DNA of 58,282 bases from Candidatus Zymogenaceae bacterium (lineage in GTDB: Bacteria > Desulfobacterota > Zymogenia > Zymogenales > Zymogenaceae): NCBI GenBank assembly GCA_016933535.1, contig JAFGAS010000079.1, positions 1-58,282 on the forward strand, in the 5' to 3' direction. How positions within the stretch are numbered: the first letter of the stretch is position 1; every line of letters starts with the position of its first letter. Under the pieces are notes generated by a model. It worked only from the letters and a program-made list of their open reading frames with translations. It searched no databases and was not told the origin of the DNA. Positions 10,016 through 18,766 of the stretch are shown one piece after another. Both the position numbers and the translations under genes were made by a program.

Positions 10016-10801
10016 TTACCGCTTCCGGTCCTCAGCTTTCGCGTTGAGCAGTTCCCACGTCTTGGCGTACTTGATGAAGACGTAATAAGAGGTCGTGACC
10101 GCAATGATGAAGCCCGGCATACCGTCGAGGAAACCACCCCTCAGCAGATAGTCCCGCACGAACCGAAACGGGGGGTTGAGCAGCAGCTTTGCCAAGGAGA
10201 GGCCCTTGCCCCGATCGAATTGTTCATTCGAGGCGATTGTTGAATAGCGATCCACCGTCATGATCTGGTGAGAGATGTCGCGGTAGTTATGGTGAAGAAA
10301 CGGGTGTTTCAACCGCTTGAGTTTTCCGTCGATATGCAGCTTGGGGTGCAGGCCTTTTTCCCACGACCCCTGTGACTTTCGGTAGATGCGCAGGATGTAG
10401 TCGGGATACCATCCCCCGTGCTTGATCCATCGGCCCAGATAGAACGTCTCCCTCGGTGCCGTATACCCGTCTGCCGGGGGCGCGCCGTTATCAAACAGCC
10501 CGATGATCTCGTCGCGGAGTTCGGGAGAGACTTCCTCGTCTCCGTCGATATACATGACCCATTTGTTTTTTGTCAGGCCGTGGGCATAGGTATATTGCTG
10601 CCCGAAACCTTCAAAATCCCGGTGATATACCCGGTCGGTGAACTTCCTGACGACTTCAAGGGTGCCGTCATCGCTGCCGGAATCGACCACTACGATCTCA
10701 TCGGCCCAGTCGGCAACGCTCGCGAGCGCCCGTTGGATTCTCCTGATTTCGTTCTTCGTTATGATGTATACAGAAATGGGGATTTTCTTTATCTTTTCCA
10801 T
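10016..10801 (-). CDS. Family 2 glycosyltransferase (LPS core / WaaE-like)
   Basis: A 261-residue GT-A fold glycosyltransferase. Seen: N-terminal strand ISVYIITKNE, nucleotide-binding VVDSGSDDGT, the metal-binding DGDEEV (DxD type) and the acceptor-region signature HGGWYPDYILRIYRK typical of the WaaE/KdtX-like lipopolysaccharide core group. A hydrophobic stretch near residues 225-245 may hold it to the membrane. It lies 57 bases downstream of a family 4 glycosyltransferase on the same strand, which supports a joint role in surface glycan or LPS core assembly. The sugar donor and acceptor cannot be read. Confidence 0.85.
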   Translation of the reverse strand: MEKIKKIPISVYIITKNEIRRIQRALASVADWADEIVVVDSGSDDGTLEVVRKFTDRVYHRDFEGFGQQYTYAHGLTKNKWVMYIDGDEEVSPELRDEIIGLFDNGAPPADGYTAPRETFYLGRWIKHGGWYPDYILRIYRKSQGSWEKGLHPKLHIDGKLKRLKHPFLHHNYRDISHQIMTVDRYSTIASNEQFDRGKGLSLAKLLLNPPFRFVRDYLLRGGFLDGMPGFIIAVTTSYYVFIKYAKTWELLNAKAEDRKR

Positions 10802-10858
10802 TAAAATTCACCCGTTATTGGCCCGCGTACGGCATCCGGTCGATCGCGGGTCGGATAC

Positions 10859-12031
10859 CTATCCCTGTCGTTGAGAGAGGACCCGGCGATATACCTCCTG
10901 AATCCTCCTGATGTTTTCGGTTGAAGAGAACCGTGTATATATCTTCCCGGCGGCGGCGTAGGCCTTTGTTTGCGCCTCACGAGAAAAATAATAGGATAGG
11001 GCCTCCGCCAGGGCCTCGTGGTCTCTCGGATCATCGACGACCCATCCCATGTCCCTGGATTCGATAACCGCGGCTGCGCCGGCATTCTTGGTCGTCACCA
11101 CCGGAAGTCCGGAGGCGATTGCCTCCAGGGCGACAAGGGCGAACGAATCGTAGAACGTCGGCAAAAAGAAGATATCGGCCGCCGCGTACAGGGGTGCGAC
11201 GTCTTCCACGTAGTTCATGAATACGACCCGGTCGGAAACGGCCAGCCGCTCGGCTTGTCTTTGATAGGGGCCGGAATCGTCTCTACCGACGATAAGGAGC
11301 CGAAACGGCACCTTTACCCTTTTCATGAGGGCCGGCAGCATCCGGACGGCGGGATATATCCCCTTGAGCCTGAAATTGTTGGTCACCGTCAGAATCAGGA
11401 TCTCGTCCGTGGCCAGCCCCAGTTTATTTCGTGCCGCCTCTCTATACCGGTCCCGGTTTTTGGGATTGAACCGTTGGATATCAATCCCGTTGTTGATTAC
11501 CTCTATCCGATCGTCGTCTACGGGGTGAAAGCGCATCATATCGCTCTTGACCTTTTCGGAGATGGCGATAACGGCCCTGACTCCCGAGTCGCGGTATTGC
11601 CGCCTCTGGAGGGAAAGGATGAGGTGCCTGCGTGGGGTGAGAAACCGGACGAGACGGGCCCACAGGAGGGCTGCGGACGATTCCCGGGATTGGTCGTCGC
11701 CCTCGATCCAGGATTGCTCGACTCCCGTGTGGGGATTGAGCACGGTTACCCCGGGATTATATCCGAGTCCGTGGACTATATCGAAATCGTCTTTATTGAG
11801 ATGTTTCCTGACCCCCCGCACAAACGTGAGGAGCCTCAGGTACTTGGGGTAGGTGATGGCGGGGATCAGGTGAACGACGATACCTTCCCGGGAAGATTGG
11901 CCCCGCCGGCAGAAGACGTGTATCTCATGGCCTTCTCGCACCAATCCCTCGGCCAGGTCTCGGGCATACCTCTCCGCCCCGCCCATTCGGTAGTCAAATT
12001 TATCGATAATCAGGGCTATTTTCAATTTCAT
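10859..12031 (-). CDS. Family 4 glycosyltransferase (WaaG-like)
   Basis: A 390-residue GT-B fold retaining glycosyltransferase. The N-terminal GGAERYARDLAEGL (residues 17-30) is the acceptor-side signature seen in WaaG-type LPS core transferases. The C-terminal half contains the donor-binding region FYDSFALVALEA, in which the usual first Glu of the EX7E motif is Asp. The ATG at 12029-12031 is preferred over one six codons upstream because AAGGAGGGGG lies between the two and would serve the second. With the family 2 transferase downstream it forms a two-gene glycan operon. Confidence 0.87.
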   Translation of the reverse strand: MKLKIALIIDKFDYRMGGAERYARDLAEGLVREGHEIHVFCRRGQSSREGIVVHLIPAITYPKYLRLLTFVRGVRKHLNKDDFDIVHGLGYNPGVTVLNPHTGVEQSWIEGDDQSRESSAALLWARLVRFLTPRRHLILSLQRRQYRDSGVRAVIAISEKVKSDMMRFHPVDDDRIEVINNGIDIQRFNPKNRDRYREAARNKLGLATDEILILTVTNNFRLKGIYPAVRMLPALMKRVKVPFRLLIVGRDDSGPYQRQAERLAVSDRVVFMNYVEDVAPLYAAADIFFLPTFYDSFALVALEAIASGLPVVTTKNAGAAAVIESRDMGWVVDDPRDHEALAEALSYYFSREAQTKAYAAAGKIYTRFSSTENIRRIQEVYRRVLSQRQG

Positions 12032-12454
12032 ACTACCCCCTCCTTTCATCGAGAGCCGCCGATGGGGCGAGATCCGTCATCCGTGTCGCGTGCGATAATT
12101 AATGGGAAAACCGCTCAACAAGGATAAGGGTATAGATGACCGCTCATATTACTCCTTTATGAAACTTAACATTTTTTGGAGATGAAATCAAAGGTATTTT
12201 GTTCCGAAGGGTAAAAATGGCCGGGAGAGTAAGGGGGGTCAGCTAATCCCTACGTATGTATGACGGCTATCCGGTCGCTATCTTATGGTGGAATATGGAG
12301 CATGGCACATCGGACACACGGGAAGGAATGGCGGCCGGTAGCAACGGGCCGTCTCGTATTGGATAGACGTCCTCTTTCGCGTTTCCGGTCCGAAAGGGGT
12401 GACAAACGGGCACGATAGACCGGCCGTACCGGAAATGGTTATTCTATCCGCGTT
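12032..12454. other. Intergenic region, no gene seen
   Basis: About 420 bases between two minus-strand genes. No RNA gene, repeat or plausible protein is recognised. The region directly upstream of the glycosyltransferase start is AT-rich and is the likely promoter site. Confidence 0.4.
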
Positions 12455-14122
12455 TCAGGACGAGGATGTCCGTTCCTCTGCGGGCCCTACCGTCGCCCGA
12501 ATGGCCGCCTTTTCGGCGGCGTCGATCAGGCCCTCGACGGATCGGTGATCCTGCCGGGACGCCGTCCCGATCTTAATCTCGATATTCGGAAACCGCTTGA
12601 CGGCCTTTTCCACGAGCCTCCCGGCCACGACAAGGGCCTTGGCGTCGGTGGCGGTGGGAAGGATAACGGCAAACTCGTCGTCCGTGAGGCGGTAGGCGCT
12701 GTCAAGCTCCTTCCTGGTCGATTGCTGGACGATCTTTGCCAGCTCAACCGCGACTCGTTGGCCTTTTTTGGGTCCGGACGCCGTTTGGTACGAGTTAAAA
12801 TTGCTGATCGTAAGGATCATCAGGCACAGGGGATAGCCGATCCGCTCGGCCCGCTTGGCTTCTTCCGTGATCTTGAAAAGGAAGTGGCGGCGATTGTAGA
12901 GACCGGTCTCGGCGTCTTTGATGGACGACTGCCACAGATCCTCATCGACGTCCTTTCGCCGGGTAAGGTCGTCCATGCCGAATATGATGTAGATCGGCTG
13001 CCTGGAATCGTCCTCAATGACGTCATAGGTAATTCGAACGGGGAAGATGGAGCCGTCCTTTCTCACGTTCATGGTGTCTTTTGCAAAGCTTCTCTTTCCG
13101 AGGATCTCGTGCATCGTCATCGGCTGGAAGAGACGGGGAGGGAATAATTCCCTAATGTTACGGCCGACCGGCTCGTCCTTTGTATATCCGTGGGTTTCAG
13201 CCGCGGCGCGGTTGACGTAGTGGACGGTACCGTCCAGATCGGTGATGACGATCCCGATCTGGAGGTGCTCGATTGCCCGGTACAGCGGTAGAACACCGCC
13301 CGTGGGTGCCGGTACGGGCCCGGGGGGAGTCCGGGCCGTGCCCGGGGACGTGTGCATCGTCTCGATCTCGTAGATCTGTTGTTCGGCATTGACGAGGATA
13401 TCGGACATCTCGTCGGCGGAAAGGTCGATACCGTTAATCTCCAGCGTCTCTTCCTCCCCGCGGATGATCCGGGCCTCCGGGACAACGTCCGGCACGGGGG
13501 AGTCAGCCTCGACAATCTCGAGCCCTTCTCCCTCTATGATCTCGTCGGGTACGGGTACGGGCGCAACGGGGGGCTCCGCCGTCTCTTGGCGGACCTGCTC
13601 GGCTGCCGAATCGTGTTCGGACGTCATGGGTTCAAGTTTCTTTTTAATGTCCAGATCGTCCGGGGCCAGGGCTAAAACTCGCTCGAAGCAATACTTGGCC
13701 CGCTGGACGTCACCGCTCATGAGCAGGACATCTCCCAGGGCCTTGGCGGCCATGAGGTGGTCGGGTTTGGCGGAGACAACCCGTTCGAGCTGTTCGGCGG
13801 CTTCCCTGATCATTCCCTTATCAAAATAGGCCAGGCCCAGGACGACCCGCCCACTGAGGTAGTCGGGGTGGTGTTTGAGACCCTTGAGGCACAGCCCGAT
13901 GGCCTCGTCGTACATTCCCCGCTTGCGGTAGAGCTCGCCCAGCGGAGCGAAAACGCGGGAGGTGGGATTCTCGTCGAGCATGGAACGGTATTTCTTGATT
14001 TCCGGAGTGATGAGCTCGTCGGAGGTTCCGAGGGGAGGGCTTGGCGGAGATGCGCCAGCGGAGCTGTCGGGTGTACCGGAACCCCGGGCGAGTGTCTTAA
14101 GACTTCGGGTCTTGACGGCCAT
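12455..14122 (-). CDS. TPR - PAS - degenerate GGDEF protein
   Basis: A 555-residue cytoplasmic signalling protein. About 38-170 holds three to four TPR repeats (RVFAPLGELYRKRGMYDEAI and following). About 280-400 is a PAS domain with PAC-like end. About 405-550 is a GGDEF-fold domain introduced by DAETGLYNRRHF. The signature loop reads RLTDDEFAVIL instead of GG(D/E)EF, so the glycines needed for cyclisation are missing and diguanylate cyclase activity is unlikely; it may bind GTP or act as a receptor. The linker 170-275 is Pro/Glu-rich. The ATG at 14120-14122 was chosen; a TTG nine codons upstream is possible. Neighbours give no clear pathway. Confidence 0.85.
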   Translation of the reverse strand: MAVKTRSLKTLARGSGTPDSSAGASPPSPPLGTSDELITPEIKKYRSMLDENPTSRVFAPLGELYRKRGMYDEAIGLCLKGLKHHPDYLSGRVVLGLAYFDKGMIREAAEQLERVVSAKPDHLMAAKALGDVLLMSGDVQRAKYCFERVLALAPDDLDIKKKLEPMTSEHDSAAEQVRQETAEPPVAPVPVPDEIIEGEGLEIVEADSPVPDVVPEARIIRGEEETLEINGIDLSADEMSDILVNAEQQIYEIETMHTSPGTARTPPGPVPAPTGGVLPLYRAIEHLQIGIVITDLDGTVHYVNRAAAETHGYTKDEPVGRNIRELFPPRLFQPMTMHEILGKRSFAKDTMNVRKDGSIFPVRITYDVIEDDSRQPIYIIFGMDDLTRRKDVDEDLWQSSIKDAETGLYNRRHFLFKITEEAKRAERIGYPLCLMILTISNFNSYQTASGPKKGQRVAVELAKIVQQSTRKELDSAYRLTDDEFAVILPTATDAKALVVAGRLVEKAVKRFPNIEIKIGTASRQDHRSVEGLIDAAEKAAIRATVGPAEERTSSS

Positions 14123-14211
14123 GAATGCGCCTATCTTCGGTTTGTCCAATGAAACACTTTAATACTACCATACGGGCATGCACGAGTCAACGCGAAGCGG
14201 CGGCAGGTATA

Positions 14212-14745
14212 TCATTCTTCAAAGGCCTCGATCACCAGCCGATACTTATCGTGGATCATCCGCCGGTCGAACTCGTAAAACTCGGCCAGCATCGCGTCCT
14301 GCTCTTCTTTGGTAAAGTAATTGAGGATCGGAAAGAAAAACTCCTTGTCTTCCTTGCGTATGTGCCCGGGATAAAACTCAACCAGCGTGGTTATCCGGTC
14401 GATGACGGTGTCGATGCTCTGCGCATTTCCCGCGATCCAGCTCTCCTTGGCGGCGACTAGTTCGGCTGTCATCTTTCGGGCAAAGACGTGCTCGTCCAGG
14501 AGCTCCTGCATGATCCGCGCGTGATCGACGGTCATTTTCATTTTCGACAGGTCCCGAAAGAGGATATCTTCCTCCTTGCCGTGATGGGTCCTGTCGGCGT
14601 AGGTCCTGATAAAATCGACCGCGGTATCGATGAAGCCGGTATCCACCTTCCGGTCTTTTGCCATAATATCCTTTCTTCGCGCGATCACCGTGATCATCCG
14701 CTCGATGAGCCGGTGTTCGTGCATCAGGGGGCCGATGGGTTTCAT
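14212..14745 (-). CDS. Hemerythrin-like (HHE) domain protein
   Basis: A 177-residue four-helix-bundle protein of the hemerythrin/HHE type, which binds a di-iron centre and is linked to oxygen, nitric oxide or iron sensing. Seen: HEHRLIE near the N-terminus (His9, His11), HHGKEEDILF around residues 54-63, a DEH at about 83-85 and PGHIRKEDKEFF around 124-136, giving the expected spaced His and Glu ligands. GGGAG lies 6 bases before the ATG. It is followed downstream by the TPR-PAS-GGDEF gene on the same strand, so a sensing role is possible but only inferred. Confidence 0.87.
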   Translation of the reverse strand: MKPIGPLMHEHRLIERMITVIARRKDIMAKDRKVDTGFIDTAVDFIRTYADRTHHGKEEDILFRDLSKMKMTVDHARIMQELLDEHVFARKMTAELVAAKESWIAGNAQSIDTVIDRITTLVEFYPGHIRKEDKEFFFPILNYFTKEEQDAMLAEFYEFDRRMIHDKYRLVIEAFEE

Positions 14746-15587
14746 GAAAGACTCCCGTTGAGTGATGGAAAGGCCTTAATGGTATTAGTATACCATAATC
14801 GGGCGTATCGGCGCAAGGTAATAGGTGTAAAATAGAAGCCCACATCCGTGGCCGCTTCGGGGACAAAACGGAAGCGGAGCAGGGAAAAAAGGGGAATGGA
14901 AGCCCCGTGTCCCGTCGCGAGCCGGCCTGTTGCCGTCCGGGAGGACGGCGACGCCGACGGTTGGTGGTCCGTGACATTGGGAGGGAACCGGCGCCTTGTT
15001 CGTGGGGAGATACATGAGAGATCCCGGGGCATCACCCAAAAATACCATAGTTCCTATGGGCTCCGTCGGGGAGGGAGAACGGGATGTTATCGTTTGACTA
15101 TAATTAAGCTATGACCAAGACGGAGCTGATACGGACACCGTTTAAGGCTCTGTATATAAACAGGACCCCGTTGAGGCAGAGCATTTTCGGCGGTACCGTA
15201 ACGGGCAAGGCGGTGCGACGGGGTCGAGGCAATTTCCTGTCGTACGGTGACGGTCGAGGGGTAGAACACCGCCCCGCAAAGCAGGCTTCGCGTGGTCAGG
15301 ATAGATCGTCAGAACGACGGCGGCTGTGGCCGGCACAGGCCGCCCGTTAAAGGCACCCCGGAGAAACTCCGTTTTTATAGACGGCCTTACGGAAAGAGAA
15401 GGTCCGTATCCGCCCGGGGCACTCGTATGATTACGAGCGGACTTCCCGTCCCGCCGGGACTTCCGGAGAAGGCCGAGCCTTTCCGGGGTGACGAACACGG
15501 ACGACCCATCGGTTTTCCGTGTCACCGTAAAAAACAGTCAGTGCGGCATCTTATGGGCCGTGTGCGGAAACGTCCGCGGGTTGTCTT
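14746..15587. other. Gene-free 840-base stretch
   Basis: Between the 2TM protein gene and the hemerythrin-like gene. Several open frames of 60-130 codons run on both strands, but none has a ribosome site with a sensible start, domain signature or codon pattern like the neighbours. No tRNA-like clover-leaf or rho-independent terminator was recognised. It could be decayed coding DNA or hold an unrecognised RNA. Confidence 0.35.
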
Positions 15588-15866
15588 CTACGCCCCCTTT
15601 TTCTTCTGGCGCTCAAGCTCCTTGCGTATCATGTGCTCCTTTATACTCTCGGAGAAGACGAAGACACCCATGAAGTGGAAGAATATCCCGATTCCCCACC
15701 CGAGGAGCGGCCAGATGAACCAGTGGTATCCATCGGGGCCGAGGGTTTCACGATTGATGAAATAGATAATAAGATTGACGCCGATGTAGATGCACAGGTG
15801 GATGTAAAAGCCCATCTTGGCCCTGACCCGCCTTTCGGCCTTACGATACGCTTCTTTGCTTTCCAT
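15588..15866 (-). CDS. Small 2TM-domain membrane protein
   Basis: A 92-residue protein with an N-terminal amphipathic basic region, two transmembrane helices (about 22-38 and 50-70) and a charged C-terminal tail. The pattern RRVRAKMGFYIHLCIYIGVNL ... HWFIWPLLGWGIGIFFH is that of the 2TM domain family, found alone or next to sensor kinases. The ATG at 15864-15866 is used because AAGGGAG lies just upstream; a start six codons earlier would overlap that site. It lies 71 bases from the selD stop, transcribed in the same direction but after selD. Function unknown. Confidence 0.8.
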   Translation of the reverse strand: MESKEAYRKAERRVRAKMGFYIHLCIYIGVNLIIYFINRETLGPDGYHWFIWPLLGWGIGIFFHFMGVFVFSESIKEHMIRKELERQKKKGA

Positions 15867-15936
15867 AGTCACTCCCTTGCACATATTCTTTAACTATATT
15901 ACCCGACCCGGCGGCGCCCATTGCCGCCGGGTTACT

Positions 15937-16989
15937 TTATCCGATTATCTCGATACCGTGACCTTCGTGGACCTCCCCGACGACCCAGACACTCTGACCG
16001 GCATCGGCGAAACGCGACCTGACCTGGCCGAGCTTATTCTTTGGTACGGCGGCAAGCAGTCCCCCCGATGTCTCGGGCGTGTAGAGGAGAAGGGCGGTCT
16101 CCTCGGTTATATCCTCGGAAATACGTACGTCCCGCTCGTATGTCTGCCGGTTGTCGGCCGTGCCGCCCGGAAAGAGCCATTGCTCGGCATAGTCGGCGGC
16201 CCCCGGAAGAAACGGGAGATCGCCCGCCCGAAAGCGAAGGAGGACTCTGCTGTGCAAGGCGATTTCCAGGGAGTGACCGATCAGGGCAAAGCCGGTCACG
16301 TCCGTCATCGCGTGGACACCCGCTTCCCTTAGTATGATCGAAGCCTGCTTGTTGAGCAGCTGCATCGATTCGGTAGCCTCACGGACGTGGTCCGCGTGCG
16401 CGCGCCCCGCCTTGAGTGCGGTGGTAATAATCCCCACGCCGAGGGGCTTGGTAAGCAGCAGCACATCCCCCGGTTTTGCGCCCTGCTTGGCCAGGACCTT
16501 CTTTGGATGGATGAACCCGACAACGGCAAGGCCGTACTTGGGCTCGTCGTCGTTGATGGTGTGCCCGCCGGAGAGGATCCCTCCCGCCTCGATAACCTTG
16601 TCGGCTCCGCCGCGCAGTATCTGCACGATGACCGCAGGGTCCATGTCCTTGGGGAAGCCGCAGATGTTGAGGGCCAGCGCGACGTCGCCCCCCATCGCGT
16701 AGACGTCCGACATGGAATTGGCGGCGGCGATGCTCCCGAAATTATAGGGATTGTCGACGATCGGCGTGAAAAAGTCAAGCGTAAAGATGAGCGCCAGGTG
16801 TTCGTTTAGACGATAGACGGCCGCATCGTCTCCGTCGTCCATGCCAATCAGGAGATTGGGAAACTTCTCTTTTGGGAACAAGTTCTGAAGTGTGCGCATG
16901 ACCTGCGCCAGGGACCCGGGGGCCCTCTTTGCGGCTCAGCCTGCCGCCCTGGCATATTGTGTCAGGCGTATTTCCTTTTCTTTTTCCAT
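15937..16989 (-). CDS. selD: Selenide, water dikinase SelD, selenocysteine-containing (in-frame UGA)
   Basis: Makes selenophosphate from selenide and ATP, the selenium donor for selenocysteine and selenouridine. Read with UGA as selenocysteine, the frame runs 350 residues from an ATG at 16987-16989 preceded by AGAGGA. The N-terminus is then MEKEKEIRLTQYARAAG-Sec-AAK, a match to SelD, with Sec18 in the place of the catalytic Cys17 of E. coli SelD and Lys21 as the ATP-site lysine. The UGA is at 16936-16938. Directly after it lies a GC-rich hairpin suited to a bacterial SECIS. If the UGA were read as stop, only an N-terminally truncated protein from residue 31 would be called. Further SelD blocks (DDAAVY, ANSMSDVYAMGG, GGHTINDDEPKYG) are intact. 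Last gene of a selenium operon. Confidence 0.93.
16899..16938 (-). promoter_or_regulatory. UGA(Sec) codon and putative SECIS hairpin in selD
   Basis: The in-frame TGA is at 16936-16938 (minus strand). About ten bases downstream AGGG-C-CC and GG-T-CCCT pair around a short loop, extended by GCC/GGC. A compact GC-rich hairpin at this distance is what SelB recognises in bacterial selenoprotein mRNAs. Position and pairing are seen; SelB binding is inferred. Confidence 0.6.
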
Positions 16990-17029
16990 AATTCCTCTTA
17001 GAAACGGTAGTTGCACGCAATGAGGTCAG

Positions 17030-17251
17030 CTATAACGGCTCGTATCGGTCGATCGATACGGCGTTTTGCGCGAGTATCCCCAGCGCCTTCTGACGGTCCC
17101 GCTGCTTGATCCTGACGGCCGAGCCGCAGTCACTGGAAAGGTGGCGGGGCACCGGGATCAGCTTGGTCTCGATACCGGCTTTAGCCAGGACGTTTTCGGT
17201 CCTGATGGCGTGCCCGGTTGAAAAGGTCAGTATGACCCCGTACTCGTCCAT
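17030..17251 (-). CDS. DUF3343 protein, putative selenium/sulfur carrier
   Basis: A 73-residue protein with the DUF3343 signature: FSTGHAIRTENVLAKAG near the N-terminus and LIPVPRHLSSDCGSAVRI around residues 31-48. The conserved Cys42 in SSDCG would carry the chalcogen. The family occurs fused to or beside YedF and SelD in selenium-using genomes, and here it lies 40 bases upstream of selD and 87 bases downstream of a cysteine-desulfurase-like gene. Role in selenium handling is inferred from family and context. Confidence 0.85.
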   Translation of the reverse strand: MDEYGVILTFSTGHAIRTENVLAKAGIETKLIPVPRHLSSDCGSAVRIKQRDRQKALGILAQNAVSIDRYEPL

Positions 17252-17338
17252 ATCCGTCTGTCACGCCTCCCATCTTAAAGGGAAAATACATCCCAAAGCA
17301 AAAGACAAACCCTGCACGAACCGGCCCTGGCCGCCGCG

Positions 17339-18487
17339 CTATTTCCCGGCAATCGCCGCAACGGCCGATAGCGCCGCGTCTATATCGGCCTCGGTGTTGA
17401 AAGGGCCGATGCTCAGGCGGACGGTGCCCCCGGGAAACGTCCCGATGGTCTTGTGTGCTCGGGGGGCGCAATGCAGCCCGGGTCGGCACATGATGTCAAA
17501 TTCCTCGGAAAGGCGGCGCGCCGTGATGCCGTTGTCGATACCGGCAATCCGAAACGAGACCGCCGCCGTCCTTTTTTTCGGGTCCGAGGTCCCGTAGACC
17601 GTTACCCCTTCCATCGCTTCAAGCCCAGCGATGAGTTGATGGACCAGCCCCGATTCGTGGGCGCGGATCTCGGAGAGACCGCGCGTGAGGATATAGTCAA
17701 GACCGGCCGAGAGTCCCGCGATGCCGGCGATGTTGCACGTCCCGCTCTCAAAGCGATCGGGGAGAAACTCCGGCTGGTATTCCTGCTCGGACCGGCTGCC
17801 GGTTCCGCCGTATACCAAGGGACCGATGAGCTTCTCGTCAAAGGAGGGGGAAAGGACCAATCCCCCCGTCCCCGTCGGGCCCAGGAGCCCCTTGTGGCCG
17901 GTAAAGGCCAGCATGTCGATCGGGTCTTTGCCCAGGTCGATGGGCACGCACCCGGCCGTCTGGGCGGCATCCACCAGGTAAGGGACGCCTCGGTCGCGGC
18001 AGATGCGGCTGATCTCCCCGATCGGCACGACGGTCCCGATGACGTTTGAGGCGTGCAGTGTGCATACGAGCCTGGCGGGGGTATCCAGGGTGCTGGCAAC
18101 GTCCTGGGGGTCAACGGTCCCGTCGGATGCCGTCTCGACCAGGGTTACGGTTACCCCGCGGCCCTCCAGGAATCTCAGCGGCCGCATGACCGAATTGTGC
18201 TCCATGCCGGTGACAACGACTCGATCGCCGGGTTGGACCATCCCAAACAGGACAAGGTTTAACGCCGCGGTGACGTTTGCGGTAAAGACGACCCGCTGGG
18301 GATCGGCGTGGTTAAACAGGCGTCCAATCGCCTCCCGCGTACCGTAACGGATTCGCTCGGCCTCGACCGAGAGGTAATGGCCTGATCGGCCCGGATTTGC
18401 CCCCACACGGGTCATGAAACTGACGATCGCTTCGGGGACCGTTTGGGGCTTGGGGAAGGACGTGGCGGCGTTGTCAAGATAGACCAT
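17339..18487 (-). CDS. Class V aminotransferase / cysteine desulfurase-like, selenium operon
   Basis: A 382-residue PLP enzyme of the SufS/CsdB type (the cysteine desulfurase family often found in selenium clusters). It should release sulfur or selenium from cysteine or selenocysteine as a persulfide/perselenide. Seen: start MVYLDNAATSFPKP, PLP lysine Lys199 in FTGHKG, and the C-terminal RPGLHCAP block whose Cys is the acceptor. The ATG at 18485-18487 is chosen; a TTG seven codons earlier is less likely. It sits between the TusA-like protein and the DUF3343 carrier, suggesting it passes selenium to these and on to SelD. Selenocysteine lyase activity versus general cysteine desulfurase cannot be separated by sequence alone. 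Confidence 0.88.
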   Translation of the reverse strand: MVYLDNAATSFPKPQTVPEAIVSFMTRVGANPGRSGHYLSVEAERIRYGTREAIGRLFNHADPQRVVFTANVTAALNLVLFGMVQPGDRVVVTGMEHNSVMRPLRFLEGRGVTVTLVETASDGTVDPQDVASTLDTPARLVCTLHASNVIGTVVPIGEISRICRDRGVPYLVDAAQTAGCVPIDLGKDPIDMLAFTGHKGLLGPTGTGGLVLSPSFDEKLIGPLVYGGTGSRSEQEYQPEFLPDRFESGTCNIAGIAGLSAGLDYILTRGLSEIRAHESGLVHQLIAGLEAMEGVTVYGTSDPKKRTAAVSFRIAGIDNGITARRLSEEFDIMCRPGLHCAPRAHKTIGTFPGGTVRLSIGPFNTEADIDAALSAVAAIAGK

Positions 18488-18517
18488 GGTTATTTTTCTC
18501 TCTTGCAAATAGTATGA

Positions 18518-18543
18518 GCGGTCGCCCCCGTTGGGGCGACCGC
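18518..18543 (-). other. Intercistronic hairpin in the selenium operon
   Basis: A perfect 11-bp stem (GCGGTCGCCCC / GGGGCGACCGC) with a 4-base loop lies between the tusA-like gene and the aminotransferase gene. There is no T-run after it on the minus strand, so it is probably not a full terminator but a processing, stability or partial attenuation element. Confidence 0.6.
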
Positions 18544-18553
18544 CGAAACCCGC

Positions 18554-18766
18554 TTATTTTTCGAGCGTGATGACGAACTGATCGTCTTTTTCTTCGTGAC
18601 CGGCGGTCCAGCCCAGCTTCTCCGCCGACCGGCTTACATTATACACCTGTGTCATCGTATCGACAAGGACGGTAATGCGGCCGCCCTTGGCGTCCTTGAT
18701 GACGTCCCTGGTCATGATGACCGGCTGAGGGCACGAGAGTCCCCGCGCGTCAATGGTCTTTGTCAT
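18554..18766 (-). CDS. TusA/YedF-like sulfurtransferase
   Basis: A 70-residue TusA-fold protein. The signature DARGLSCPQPV (residues 6-16) holds the acceptor Cys12 of the CPxP motif. In selenium operons this protein (YedF-like) is thought to carry selenium as a perselenide. The start codon is fixed by an ideal AAAGGAGG site and by the 4-base ATGA overlap with the yedE stop, which indicates translational coupling. It lacks the C-terminal DUF3343-like extension of longer YedF proteins; that part is encoded separately at 17030-17251. Confidence 0.9.
   Translation of the reverse strand: MTKTIDARGLSCPQPVIMTRDVIKDAKGGRITVLVDTMTQVYNVSRSAEKLGWTAGHEEKDDQFVITLEK

Noticed and set aside
15142..15525. 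127-codon minus-strand frame in the gene-free stretch
   Set aside because: No ribosome site, low-complexity Arg/Pro/Ser-rich translation and no recognisable domain.
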